A stretch of DNA of 64,000 nucleotides. Source: Sambucus nigra. Taxonomy: Eukaryota > Streptophyta > Magnoliopsida > Dipsacales > Adoxaceae. A model generated the notes under the pieces. The model saw only the letters and a program-made list of their open reading frames with translations, did not search any database and was not told the DNA's origin. A program made the position numbers and the translations under genes. Location: positions 497,465,760-497,529,759 of the forward strand of contig OX422210.1 of the NCBI GenBank assembly GCA_949130495.1. Reading direction: 5' to 3'. The first letter of the stretch is position 1. Every line of letters starts with the position of its first letter. Below, one piece after another: positions 19,275 to 30,715 of this stretch.

Positions 19275-20852
19275 TGATTAGGCATAAATTCTTCCCAATT
19301 TATCCCTTTAATTTAGTTACTTTTAGCACCTCGATCAGCGTAATCGATTTAATTTTATCTCATAATCTTACTACTCACCTTTTTTAACGAGTACCCCAAG
19401 TTTCTGGCATTTCGTATTGATTTTACAGGTATTTGATGTCAATTAAAGAAAGAAAGAAACCGAAAGAATCAAGAAAGAAAATAAGGAAAGTCAAAAGGGA
19501 AAAATTGTAATTTCTACTCAGAATTCGGATGAGGCATCTAAAGAGAAGTTGAAGACCCTTTAATTACGAGTACATAGGAAGAAAAATCACCTCAATCGGA
19601 ATCCCGATGTGAAATTTATGAGCAGTCAAAGTCTGAGGAAAAAGTTAAAGGAAGCCTGGACCGATCTGCATTTCCAAATTCCAGAGAACCCCGGACCGAA
19701 GACGGGTCGAAGCGCCAAGGAAATAAAAGAACCGATCCGTCCCGGACCAATCCATCAAGGAAATAAAAGAACCGATCTGGATTCCAGCCAGATCGAATCG
19801 TAGGAGGACCGAACCGGTCCGTCTGTCGAATTTTTATTTTCTAAACTTCCTCTAATAGAGAGTCCTAGTGCAGCTGAAACTCTTGGAGTTTTTTAGGGTA
19901 TTTAAACCCATTTTATTGTCATTCTTAGCAAGGAGAATTTATCTAATTTTTCATTCTTTTAAAAAAAAACCTAGTTTGAAGCTTGCTTACAAATTTAATT
20001 CCAAGTTTGAAGATTATTCAGATTTCTGTGATTACAAGTATTTTTAATTGCTGCTTTTAGTGCTTTGGTAAGATTAGTAGTTAAATTCTCCTGTCCAATC
20101 TCTTCTCTACATCATTCGACAATTCCTCCTTAGTATAATCATGGTTTCTTGCAATTCAAAAATTGTTTTCATTAGTTTCAGCATGTTAGGCTAGATTTTC
20201 TAAGGTCGGGGTACATGAACCCAGCCTGATGTGGTAGTTGCATGTATGTAAAATTAATCCTCTAAATTTAATGAATTGATTACAATCGTATTGCGTGGGA
20301 ATGCGACAATTGTAGATCTTTGGATCTCGTTTGCTTTCGGGTAACCGGGATGCTTTATAATGCAATTCGAGTGTAACTATTGCAAAATCGATTTACTCGT
20401 CCTCTGATTAAGTATGGTGTGGGCTTGAACTTCATATATGTAATGCTTGGGAGTACTAAATTCTGGGTCTAATTAATCATTTAAATTTACGATTAGTTTT
20501 ATATCATCAATAGACTCGGGTTGGGGGATTGTATTCCCGTCCTGTTTTCTTCATCATATAGTTTAAAGTTTCAAATCATTCTTCGTCCGTATTTTAGGTA
20601 ATTAAGAATAGTTGCACTTTTTCATAATTTCACAATTGCATCGAGTTTAGTTATTCCACAAATCAAATCACTTTTTCTTTTTCCTTTAGAGTCAGAGTTA
20701 GGATTTTCTTATCTATCTAACGTCGTTACAATTCCATTGTCCTATTTTCCTGTGGATATGATCCCGGCTTACCGGGTTTATTACTAACGCGACAGGCTTG
20801 CACTTGAGCCTAGAAGAGAACGCACATTAGAGACACTTTCTGAGTCGCGTCA
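19275..20852 (+). repeat. 5' LTR of Athila-like element
   Basis: 1578 bp, TG...CA ends. It contains a 40-bp tandem pair (from 19716 and 19756, each CAAGGAAATAAAAGAACCGA) in a block rich in GGACCG/CGGTCC motifs. In the first 105 bases it differs from the 3' LTR at about five positions. Confidence 0.93.
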
Positions 20853-20858
20853 AGTTTT

Positions 20859-20875
20859 TGGCGCCATTGCCGGGG
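20859..20875 (+). promoter_or_regulatory. Primer binding site, tRNA-Asp type
   Basis: TGGCGCCATTGCCGGGG lies six bases after the LTR end. It complements the 3' end of plant tRNA-Asp (CCCCGGCAACGGCGCCA) with one mismatch. This PBS is typical of Athila elements. Confidence 0.85.
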
Positions 20876-21003
20876 ACTTAAGTAGACTTAGGATTAGAAC
20901 GAGTCAATCTCAAACTTTGACCAAAAATTTCCAAACATCCCAAAACATAAAAAAATTGAAAAAAAGCACAAAATGATTCATCACCATCTCTCATAAGCTG
21001 TTA

Positions 21004-22720
21004 ATGCAAAATTCAGAACTCACTCCCACTCCCCATAATACTCCAACCCGTATTCACGAAAATCCAATAGTTGAGTACGATCCTGATTGCCCTCACACTC
21101 CTAACGCTCCACAGTTTTGGGTTCCACCTCCCACACCATCACACTCAATCTCAAATAACACGCTGTTTTCCTACTTAGGACACACTTCAGAGAGCACTCC
21201 AAGTATACCAAGTGAGGATACCGAATCTTTGAGAGAGAGAGAGACATGTCACAACACGGTAGTGCTGCTGCCGACGAGGGAGAGGCCCCGTAACGCCCTT
21301 TGGGAGACGTCTTATATCCCGAGGGCACTGTCATTTCGGGATGCATTTTACTCCCATACAATGCGGAATAGTTTCACTTTAGGAATGGGATGATCCAGAT
21401 ACTTACCACCTGCCATGGAATGGATTCAGAAAAGCCATATGCCTAAATTATGGAATTTGAGGAGGCATGCGAGACTCTTAACGATCAAACTTTCACATAA
21501 GATGTGCTCTGCCTCAAACTCTTCCCATTCTCTCTAAAGGATAAGGCTAAATCATGGCTATGGTCTTTACCTTCAAATTCGATTTCATCATGGAACGAAT
21601 TACAATCCAAATTTCTCAAGAAGTTCTTTCCTCCACATTCCAAATTCAAACATTACGACAATTAGAAAATGAGTCATTCGAACGATGCTACGAGGGTTTC
21701 AATGAGCTAATTGCCTCGTGTCCCCATCATGGTTTTGATAAAATGCAAATCATTTCCTTTATCCATAATGGGCTGAACATTAACTCGAAGAAACTTGTTG
21801 AAACCATGGGTAGTGGTACGTTTGTGGACTTAGACGCCCACGATGCTGAGCTTCACTTGAGGTATGTCACTGAATCTACCCAATTCTGGGATACATCTGA
21901 CCCTAATGCTCAAAATCAAAGTCATCAAGTGACCACCACTCCATCGGCGTCCGACCTATTTTATGTAGAAAAGAATTATATAGCGGAAAGTCGACTCGAT
22001 ATGCTCGAGAAAGGACTACGAGACCTACGCGAGGAATGTGGAAGAGGACCAACTGGATCCATCCCAAACCCTGTTGAGAAGGTGTGTGCGATTTTTGAGG
22101 TGGGTCATTCAACTGAGGAATGCCCGACTATACCCGCCTACAAAGTAATGCTTCAGGAGCAAGTCAGTGGCATATGAGGCTTTAAGGGTAATTTCGGTGC
22201 CCCGCACGGGAATTCTTACAACCCTTCATGGAAAAACCACCTTGGTTTTAGCTATGGGCAACAACATGCTGCGATGAATCCTAATTCATATGTTGCCCCT
22301 CCTCCACCACCGCATTTTCAACAAGATCAACACATACAAGGACACGTACAAGCACCACCACCTCAATGAGCATACATACCTCTACCGCGAAGAAGTCTCG
22401 AGGATACAATCAACCATTTTATCAATACCCAGACTGCAACTAATGCTAGGCATGAGCGCATGATGAACGAGATGAATGTGAACATCTCACAGTTGCAATC
22501 ATCATTGGGTATCCAAGAGAAGGGCAAGTTTCCTGCCCAGGGCCAAAGACCGGCCCAAGGTCAAACTAGCATTAGCTCCACCTCGACAGAACATCAAGAG
22601 CAATGTCAAGATGTGACCACTCTTCGTAGTGGGACAGTTGTTGATTTATCACCTCCCCCACACGATAAACTAAAGACAAGGAGATTTCACCCGACACGAA
22701 AGAGGCCGAAGATGTCCCCT
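21004..22720 (+). pseudogene. Athila-like gag
   Basis: It begins MQNSELTPTPHNTPTRIHEN. After a frameshift near 21390 the capsid signature LKLFPFSLKDKAKSWLWSLP and SSWNELQSKFLKKFFPPHSK (about 21510-21650) appears in another frame. The frame 21554-22177 continues ENESFERCYEGFNELIASCP and LNINSKKLVETMGSGTFVDL. A zinc-knuckle remnant near 22085 reads VCAIFEVGHSTEECP, with the second Cys replaced by Phe. SYNPSWKNHLGFSYG follows, a segment shared by Athila gags, with Pro/Gln-rich sequence to about 22370. Gag forms the particle that packages element RNA. At least two frameshifts and several stops break it. Confidence 0.8.
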
Positions 22721-22857
22721 TAAAGGAGAGTGATAAAGAGGACACTAGTGAGCCCGAGGTAGTAGTGAAACCACCCACCGCAGCACCATTTCCTCAAAGG
22801 TTGGTTCCTTCCCACAAAGGAAATCCCCGTGATGAAGTGCTATACTAACTAAAGCAA

Positions 22858-23535
22858 GTGAAGCTGAACTTACCTTTCCTCGATGCGATCAAGAAAATTC
22901 CAGCTTATGCAAAAGTCATCAAAGACTTGTTGACGGTAAAAAGGAGGGTGCAGGTAAAGAAAAATGTCTTCCTATCACAAAATGTGAGTTCCATCCTACT
23001 CAATGATCTCTCGTCCAAGTTCAAAGATCCCGGTGCACCCACTATTTTCTGCACCATTGGAGAAAATAAAATTGAGAAAGCCTTACTTGATTTGGGAGCT
23101 AGTGTCAATATTCTCCCCTACACCATCTATAGGCAACTTGATTTGGGAGACCTCAAGCCCACAATGGTCACTCTCCAATTAGCGAATAGAACCGTGAAGA
23201 TCCCAAGAGGCATAGTTGAGGATTTGATCGTCCAAGTTGGCACTTTCTACTTCCCGGTAGACTTTGTCATTTGGGACACGGAGACCTCTTTCACCTTGAG
23301 CAACCATGTTCCCATCATTATTGGGTGCCCGTTCTTAGCTACGGCTAACGCAATCATCAATACTCGAAATGAGAAAATGCAATTTACTTTTGGGAACATG
23401 ACTTTAGAGACTAACATCTTCCATATCGCCCAACAGACGGGGGAAGAAGATGATCTTCACGCGGTGAGTCTAATAGATGAGATCGTAGAGGATTATTTCG
23501 AGGAAACTTATTATGGAGATGCCTTAGGGTCTTGT
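22858..23535 (+). pseudogene. Athila-like aspartic protease region
   Basis: One open frame holds the retroviral-type protease: KDPGAPTIFCTIGENKIEKA, then the active-site block LLDLGASVNILPYTIYRQLD (D-L-G-A-S, the Athila form), TVKIPRGIVEDLIVQVGTFY and PIIIGCPFLATANAIINTRN. It cleaves the Gag-Pol polyprotein. The frame ends with TAA at 23536. The next segment (23539-23853) reads LPPRDTRMVPSNEKFPTLEL and LKKLPSHIKYAYLGEDETFP, the usual connector before RT, ending at a TAA probably derived from CAA (KN-stop-DAFGW). Confidence 0.85.
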
Positions 23536-23883
23536 TAAGTGTCGAGTCATGAGAGTGAGGGTATGCACACCACATTCGAGCAGGAGGTTGAGGAGTTGAG
23601 AGAGCTATTTGATGAGAGAGCGTCGAACGAGGACGCGAGAGATGTAAGTTGGGTTTCTAGATTCGAGGAGTTACCACCAAGGGATACACGCATGGTTCCC
23701 TCCAATGAAAAATTTCCAACCCTCGAGTTGAAGAAACTCCCCTCCCATATTAAATATGCATACCTAGGAGAGGATGAGACATTTCCTGTTGTTGTCTCCT
23801 CTAGCCTAGACGAAGAGCTGGAGGGTAAATTGCTAAAGATTTTGAGAAAGAACTAAGATGCTTTTGGTTGGTGCATTGCTGAT

Positions 23884-25026
23884 TTGAAAGGGATAAGTCG
23901 TTTGATTTGCACCCACAAGATCCATCTCGAAGAGGATATCAAGCCCTTAAGAGAAATGCAAATAAGGCTAAACCCTAATAAGAAAGAAATGGTGAGGACC
24001 GAAATAATTAAGCTATTGGATGCCGGGATTATCTACCTAATATTGGATAGCAAATGGGTGAGACCTATTCAATTTGTTCCAAAGAAGTCGAGCATGACAG
24101 TGATTGAGAATGCTAAGGGAGAGCTAGTTCCCCAACGTACGACCGCCGAGTGGCGCGTTTTCATTGATTACCAAAAACTCAATGCGGGAACTACGAAAGA
24201 CCATTTCCCCTTCCCATTTATTGATCAGATGCTTGAGAGAGTAGCGGGCAACCCTTACTATTATTTCCTTGATGGTTATTCCAGATATAACCAAATTGAG
24301 GTAGATGTGCTTGACCAGGAGAAAATAACTTTCACTTTCCCTTTTGGTACGTTTGCCTACAAACGTATGCCATTTGGCTTGTGTAATGCACCCGCGACCT
24401 TTCAAAGGTGCATATTGAGCCTATTTAACGACATGGTCGAGAGGGGACTTGAAGTGTTCATGGACGATTTCAGTGTTTTTGGCACCTCTTTTGATCTTTG
24501 TCTTGAAAAACTGGAAAATGTACTTCCCCGGTGTGTGGAAAAGAACTTAGTGATGAATTGGAAAAAATGCCACTTCATGGTCACCGAGGGAATAGTTCTT
24601 GGCCACATAGTTTCATATAAGGGGATAGAAGTTGATAGAGCTAAGATAGATGTCATAGCCGATCTACCCCCTCCAAAATCACTCAAAGATGTGCGATCCT
24701 TCTTAGGCCACGCGGGGTTTTATCGAAGGTTCATTAAGGACTTTAGTGCCATCGCTAGACCTTTAAGAAACCTACTTATGAAGGACAACCCATTTGAGTG
24801 GACGGAAGCATGCCAAAGAACTTTTGAAAATTTAAAAACCATGCTTATGTTCGCTCCCATCATGCAAGTTCTGGATTGGTCTTTACCATTCGAACTTATG
24901 TGTGATGCTAGCGACTACGTGATAGGGGTTGTTTTGGGCCAAAGAAAAGATAATATGGCTCATGTCATCTACTACGCTAACCGGACTCTTTCCGGAACAC
25001 AACTCAATTACTCCACTACCGATAAA
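23884..25026 (+). pseudogene. Athila-like reverse transcriptase
   Basis: 381 open codons carry the complete gypsy RT: WVRPIQFVPKKSSMTVIENA, EWRVFIDYQKLNAGTTKDHF, PFIDQMLERVAGNPYYYFLD, YKRMPFGLCNAPATFQRCIL, and the catalytic block VFMDDFSVFGTSF near 24460. The connection region (SLKDVRSFLGHAGFYRRFIK, FEWTEACQRTFENLKTMLMF) and the RNase H start (FELMCDASDYVIGVVLGQRK) follow. Catalytic Asp pairs appear intact, so this is the least damaged coding part of the window. It ends with TAG at 25027 at ..TDK-stop-LLAVVF, a single nonsense change. Confidence 0.9.
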
Positions 25027-25029
25027 TAG

Positions 25030-25479
25030 TTGCTAGCGGTAGTCTTTTCTCTTGACAAATTTCGGTCCTACCTTATCGGTTCTCCCATTACTTGCTTCAC
25101 CGACCACCTGGCATTGAAATACCTACTTGCAAAGAAAGATGCAAAGCCGCGCCTCATAAGGTGGATCCTACTCCTACAAGAGTTTAATCTCTCCATTAAA
25201 GATAAGAAAGGAGTAGAAAACGTCGTTGCCGACTACTTATCACGGCTTTCGTCCGACATACCTAGTGATCCAATACCCATAGACGAATACTTTCCGGATG
25301 AGCAACTCTTTGCTACTTCTTGTTTGCCCTGGTTTGTGGATATAGTGAACTACCTTATCACGGGAGCCGTCCCTCCCGACTGGACACCGCAAGATAAGAA
25401 GAGGTTTATTACTTGGTCGCGTATGTTTTGCTATGACAATCCCTTCCCGTTTAAATATTGTACTGACCAAATCATCTGA
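25030..25479 (+). pseudogene. Athila-like RNase H
   Basis: Same frame as RT after the 25027 [63 protein letters not shown] and [11 protein letters not shown], the usual end of RNase H in gypsy elements. It then runs into the spacer before integrase ([40 protein letters not shown]). TGA at 25477 sits where CGA (Arg) is expected (QII-stop-RCVP). Confidence 0.88.
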
Positions 25480-26624
25480 CGATGCGTACCGGATGACGAA
25501 ATCCCAAAAGTCATCCAATTATGTCATTCAGAAGCTTGTGGAGGCCATTTTTTGATAAAAATGACGTCCGCTAAAATTCCGCAATGCGGCCTCTATTGGC
25601 CCACAATATTCTGGGATGTGAACGCTGCTTATAAATCTTGCAATAGGTGCCAACGTATGGGAGCTATTACCCAATAAGACATGATGCCTCTTACCCCCAT
25701 ACTCATCATTGAAATTTTTGATTGTTTGGGTATTGACTTTATGGGCCCTTTCCCCCCATCCTTTGGTTTCCTATACATCCTTGTCGCGGTAGACTACGTT
25801 TCTAAATGGGTGGAAGGTATATCTATAAAGAAAAATGACAACAAAGTGGTGATTAAGTTCCTACAGGAACACATACTTTCCCTCTTCGGTGCTCCGAAAG
25901 CGATAATCAACGATAATGGCACGCACTTTTATAATAGGCCATTCGCGAAGCTCAAGAGAAAGTATGGTGTCATTCACAAGGTTGGAATGACTTATCACCC
26001 ACAAATGAATGGGCAGGCCGAACTAGAGAATCGGAAATTAAGAATATTCTTGAAAAGACCGTCAATCCTACCTGGAAAGATTGGTCACTTAGATTGAACG
26101 ATTCACTATGGTCCTATCGTACCGCATACAAAAATCTGCTCGGCATGTCCCCTTTCCTCTTTGTGTATGGCAAACCTTGCCATCTTCCCGTGGAATTAGA
26201 GTACAAGGCGTATTGGACGATTAAAGAGTTAAACTATGCCATGGATAAGGCCGGTGAAGCTCGCAAGCTTCAATTAAATGAGTTAGAAGAGATACGCAAT
26301 GATGCGTACGAGAATGCAAAAATCGCCAAAGAAAGGATGAAATTTGCTCACGATAACATCATTCGACGCAAAGAGTTTCTTCCCGGGAAAAAAGTGCTTC
26401 TCTATAACTCTCGGCTTCATCTCTTTCCGAGCAAGTTGCGATCATGATGGTCTGGCCCGTTCGTTGTGAAGAATATTTTCCCTTACGAAGCTGTTGAGTT
26501 AGACGATTTGAAAGGGGGAAATACATTTAAAGTAAATGGACAACGCCTAAAGCCATATCTAGAGGCGTGTGTGGAAGAAGTAGACACCGTTTGGTTATCG
26601 AACCCCGTTTATGGGGTAGAGTGA
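25480..26624 (+). pseudogene. Athila-like integrase
   Basis: The zinc-binding part reads CHSEACGGHFLIKMTSAKIP and YKSCNRCQRMGAIT before a TAA at 25677. The core gives [40 protein letters not shown] and [20 protein letters not shown], so the three acidic catalytic positions can be aligned, though the second block is NDNG instead of SDGG. A frameshift near 26090 leads to 26094-26624: [40 protein letters not shown], and after a TGA at 26445 WSGPFVVKNIFPYEAVELDD and GQRLKPYLEACVEEVD, the normal C-terminal domain, ending at TGA 26622. Confidence 0.88.
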
Positions 26625-27293
26625 GCTGCTATAGTGAGGTCGTCGCACCCCCGATGTGTATGGGGTGAATTCTTATGTATAATAGATGAGAGTCGTGTGA
26701 ATAGTGAGAGTCCATAGGATTAGGGTACAATAGGGTGAGAGCATTAACATGTTTTGAGAAATTGAGTGAAGTTGCGTTGGCTGTAGAAATCGAGAGAATT
26801 GAGTCCAAACTGATAGGGAGCATGATGAGAATTGAAAACTTTCAGAGGAGAGTGATCGCGATTAAGGTTAGGAAGAAAATCCATCTCAATACAAGAAACC
26901 GGATCGGTTCCTTTAATTTTGAGCCGGACCGATTCGCCCCGGATCAGTTCCTTTATTTTAGAGTTGGATCGATCTGGTGTTTAAAAAGCGCGAGGATTAA
27001 AGGACCGGACCGGTTCGGTTCCCACTTGGATCGGTTCGCTTTCTGCAGAAATGGATTTCACCTATTCCCTAGGTGCACCCCCTCCTCCCCAATCCCTTCC
27101 CTTCCCTCCTAATTCGTTTCACCATAACCAACCCTTCAATTTCCCTCCCAAATACACTCCCTCTTTCCCTCCAAACCCTACCCACCCCTCCTCTATAAAT
27201 ACCCACCCATAGTATTCACTTTTCTTCACACTTTCAACCACATCACTCCTATCTTCTCCCTCCATAATTTTCCAGCAACCTCTCCCTTTTATC
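26625..27293. other. Spacer between integrase and the extra ORF, with inverted LTR-like block
   Basis: No gene. 26896-27040 contains GGATCGGTTCCTTTAATTTT and GGATCAGTTCCTTTATTTTA 40 bp apart, the reverse complement of the 40-bp tandem pair in this element's own LTRs. 27060-27290 is C/T-rich with TCTATAAATACCCACCC near 27190, resembling a TATA-type promoter and leader for the following ORF. Confidence 0.55.
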
Positions 27294-28460
27294 ATGGCCC
27301 AACGACCTGACCCCGTCAATTACGACTCCACTAAAATCCTTCCCTTTGGCCATGGTGAATTCCGTTCCCGTCAAGAGGAGCGATGGTGCAATTGATTCTT
27401 TGGTCCGGATCGCAAAATCCACATGGAGCGCGCTGTCCAATGGTCAGGTATGCCCAATTCTATCACCGCCCTCTTCATGCCTAGGGATTGGTGCTGATTC
27501 CTTAATCAACCATACGAAGTGATTTGGGCAGTCGAGGTTTGATCTTTCTATGGTTCCCTTATTCAAACGGGCCAATTCGAGTCTCAAGCATATGTGGATG
27601 GTACCGTCATCTCTTTTTCGTTGGCCCTTCTCACAACCAAGTTGGTCGAATACGACGTTCCCGATGTTTAAGATTTCACCTACCCAAAGAATGTCGCCCC
27701 GGTTACCAAAGAGCTCATTATGGAGCGCATTGCCCCCGATGTTGCATGGAGGGGGAAGACTATCGCTGTTGGCCGTCTTAATGAGAAAGCACGCCTACCT
27801 TCCAAATTGTGTGTGCAAATATTTTGCAAACGTCCAATAATTCAACGACGCGTCCCCGTCAGGCCACAATGACCTACCACCTCTTCGATCCCAACACTTC
27901 CATTAACCTGGCATGCCGACATCATGGTCACGACCCTGGATGAGAAAGGTGCAACACCACTTTCATATGCACGTTTAATTACCTCCATCCTCAAGGACAC
28001 TGGCATTGAGGCGCCACTTGATCGTACTCGCCTCCCCGGTCCTTTTGGACAGGGAACCCGCACACGAAGCGCCAAACAGCTAGCCATCCTTCGAGCGAGG
28101 CAGGGAAGTGATGACGAGGATGATGCTGCCTTGGGTGAGGATGAGGAAGAGGAAGAGGAAGAAGAAGAAGAAGCTGCTGAGGTGGAGATGGGTGACGTAG
28201 GTGCGAATGAAGAGTTGGACGAAGAAGAAGACGACCTTGATTTTGAATGGGCGAGTAACGACCTCATTAATCGTATGTCGGCCCTTAAGACGAGATTTAA
28301 CAGCTTTTTGACCGACTACCGTCGCGATACAAGCATGATGTTTCGTTTCCAAGCGAATTTGTATTAATGCCAAGGGGATCCTAACAAGCCATTGCCATCC
28401 TACTTCTATGACCCCTATGGCCCCAACGTGCCCAACTTTTCCCAACCACCACCCCAGTGA
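27294..28460 (+). pseudogene. Extra Athila ORF downstream of integrase (plant-transposon-like domain)
   Basis: ATG 27294 starts MAQRPDPVNYDSTKILPFGH, and the same frame can be followed to TGA 28458, about 388 codons, through roughly six in-frame stops. Blocks: RQEERWCN-stop-FFGPDRKIHMERAVQW, ALFMPRDWC-stop-FLNQPYEVI, VDGTVISFSLALLTTKLVEY, FTYPKNVAPVTKELIMERIA, SYARLITSILKDTGIEAPLD, an acidic run of Glu at about 28140-28180, SNDLINRMSALKTRFNSFLT, and GPNVPNFSQPPPQ. The first half resembles the domain often found after Athila pol (PF20167-like); the role is unknown. It is sometimes called env-like, but I see no signal peptide or membrane segment. Most stops fit C-to-T change (CGA to TGA, CAA to TAA). 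Confidence 0.7.
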
Positions 28461-30069
28461 AGCTTTGTTTGGTTGTGACAGTTTTTAGTTGTTTCCCTTG
28501 TCCACATGATTGTATGCTTTTCCCTGTTATTGTACCACAGTCTTGTTTTATAAAAATCTGCATTTTCTCCATTTGTTTGTTTTATTTATCGCACTTCTTA
28601 TTTTGCCTTGTTTAGATTTTAGTCATTTTTGCTTGAGGACAATGCAAAAGTCTAAGTTAGGGGGGGTCAAAAGTGCGTATTTCTAAAACTTCGCAAATTT
28701 TCAAAAATGCACAAAAATCTCAAAAAAAAAATCATAATATTTTGAAAAATCCAAATTTTTTTTTGTTCAAAATAAATAAAAATTGGAATTCAAATTTTAC
28801 AAAAATATCATTAAAAGTCGGTGTAAAGTCTCAAGTTGTAAAATTCACATACACAAAGCCGAAATTGACAAAAGATGGAAATTTTGCGAAAATTGGTGAC
28901 TTAATGAATAAGTGTGGAGATTAACAAACCCGGTGAGATTCGAATCTTTCATCTTTGTGAAATTTATAAATCAATCTGAGTTAATTGTTAACTCAAAGTT
29001 CTTTTCAGCGCCTAAAAAGTCATCGGGGATCTCAATCCTTTCATTTTGATCGGTTATGGAAAATGTGTGTGGTATTGCCTTAAAAAGGGCGCTACAAATC
29101 TCTAAATTAAATTCATCTCGAAGTGCATATGGTTAATTAATAAGTAATTCGAACAATGAAGTAGGCCATCGTTTGTTACCCAAAAATATTGGCCTTAAAA
29201 AGTTGTGAAAAATCATCCGTTTTGTAACCCAATTGAGATGAATAAGTTATCCTTTTCGTTTGGAAATCCGAATAACCCAAGTAGACTGGAATTGACAAAA
29301 GGGAATATTCAATAAAGTCCGGAAAGTGCATAAAAAGGGGCAAGAAAAAATAGATATGCTCAACAAAAATAGCAAGAAAAGAAAAGAAGTGAAAACAAAA
29401 AAAAAATAGAGAAAAAGAAGAAAAAATGAGCAATAGCCCAGAAAAAGCACAAATGGACATCATAAATGACTTTTCCAATTCCAACCTTCCCTACCATTTT
29501 CATTTTACCCAATATACCTTACGATCCGAAAAAGTCCTAACCGGGTCCGAATTGCAAAATTGGTTATCGCGCGGAGAGCTAAGACACCAAAAGATAATAA
29601 AAGAGATTAAATGCATAAATAAGAGGCAATATTCCCATTTTAAAACCGTATTCCGTTGACGAGATACTATCACTATAAAATTTTCCTCTTTTTACTTCTG
29701 TGCGTGACTTTGCGTCCATTATATTTACTCTTTATATAACGCATACCGAGAGAATATGCACATTCCGAGTGATTCATTTGAGAGAGCATTCCGTGAGAAA
29801 TTGAATCAAAATGAATTTTTAGATAAGTAACGTAATGGTCAATCGGTGGAAATCCGCGGTTAAATTTCTGGCTTTGCACACATGCACTATGAATTAAGAC
29901 TATTAAACATGACTTGGAGATGACTCTTTTCTGGGAAAGTTTAAATTATAAAATTTTTACGTATTTTGAATTTTTCCTTGAGTCGAATTTTGTGGGTATA
30001 TTCTCTGCAAACCCTCACGAGACACAACTCGTCCTACTAGGGTGACCTATGGGTTTAAAGGCTTGTTGC
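28461..30069. other. Athila 3' non-coding region before nested insertion
   Basis: No gene. At 28628-28668, TTGCTTGAGGACAATGCAAA leads to AAGTCTAAGTTAGGGGGGGT, a purine-rich PPT-like sequence resembling the true PPT at 35760-35774 (AAGTTAGGGGGATT) next to the 3' LTR. 28670-28830 and 29330-29430 are A-rich. Small open frames, for example 29426-29659, have no recognised motif. Confidence 0.6.
30065..30069. repeat. Target site duplication GTTGC (left)
   Basis: Repeated exactly at 35640-35644, defining the nested insertion. Confidence 0.9.
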
Positions 30070-30694
30070 TGTTAACGCAAAAATTCTCCATCTACGAGGA
30101 GCAATCAGAAAAGGACACATGTCATCCTACGTGGAAATGGTCGGCACCCTAGGAGAGTTGGTCGGCACCCTAGGAGAGTTGGTCGGCACCCGAGGAGAGT
30201 TGGTCGGCATACCATCCAGGAAGATCAAAGGATAACTATGCATTTAATGTGCATTAATGAAGATGGCAGCGCATTTAATGAGACTTAATGTACATTTATA
30301 CTGTATTAATAGATGACAACACATAGCATACCAAGCAATTCAACAATCAGATTCGTTGAATGTAGACATAAATGTCTACATACAATGAATTTGTTTATCT
30401 CCCATCACTATAAATACATGTATCCCCTTAGCCAAAAGGGGAGAGATCCAGGAGATCCGGGAGGAGATCCGACAACGATGAGAGACCATACACAAGATAC
30501 ACCCTTTTTCTCCCTCTCTCTACCACATTGTGCTATTATAAACCCCATGGGAATAAAATAAAAGTGGACGTAGGCTTTTCCTTATAGCCGAACAACTTTA
30601 AAAATCTTTGTCTCTCATGTGCTTGATTGGATTGCTTTTATCTATTTATCTGTGATCATAAAAATGGGATTCGGTCTAGTTTTTTGCATCAACA
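30070..30694 (+). repeat. 5' LTR of pol-less element (625 bp)
   Basis: Includes three to four units of about 21 bp, GAGAGTTGGTCGGCACCCKA-like, at 30136-30210, and CACTATAAATACATGTATCC (TATA-like) near 30407. It is shorter than the 3' LTR because that repeat has fewer units. Confidence 0.9.
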
Positions 30695-30697
30695 GAT

Positions 30698-30715
30698 TGG
30701 CGCCGTCTGTGGGAA
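30698..30715 (+). promoter_or_regulatory. PBS-like site of pol-less element
   Basis: TGGCGCCGTCTGTGGGAA begins three bases after the LTR end. Its form (TGGCGCC...) is that of a tRNA 3'-end complement; I do not assign the tRNA. Confidence 0.7.

Noticed and set aside
27524..27840. Open frames 85 and 96 codons as possible host exons
   Set aside because: They are out-of-frame shadows; the frame starting at 27294 carries the recognisable domain across the same bases.
28120..28260. Minus-strand Ser-rich frame (141 codons)
   Set aside because: Antisense shadow of the Glu-rich run in the extra Athila ORF.
27294..28460. Envelope glycoprotein of an Athila-type element
   Set aside because: No signal peptide, transmembrane segment or cleavage motif is visible; sequence blocks resemble the plant-transposon-type domain instead.
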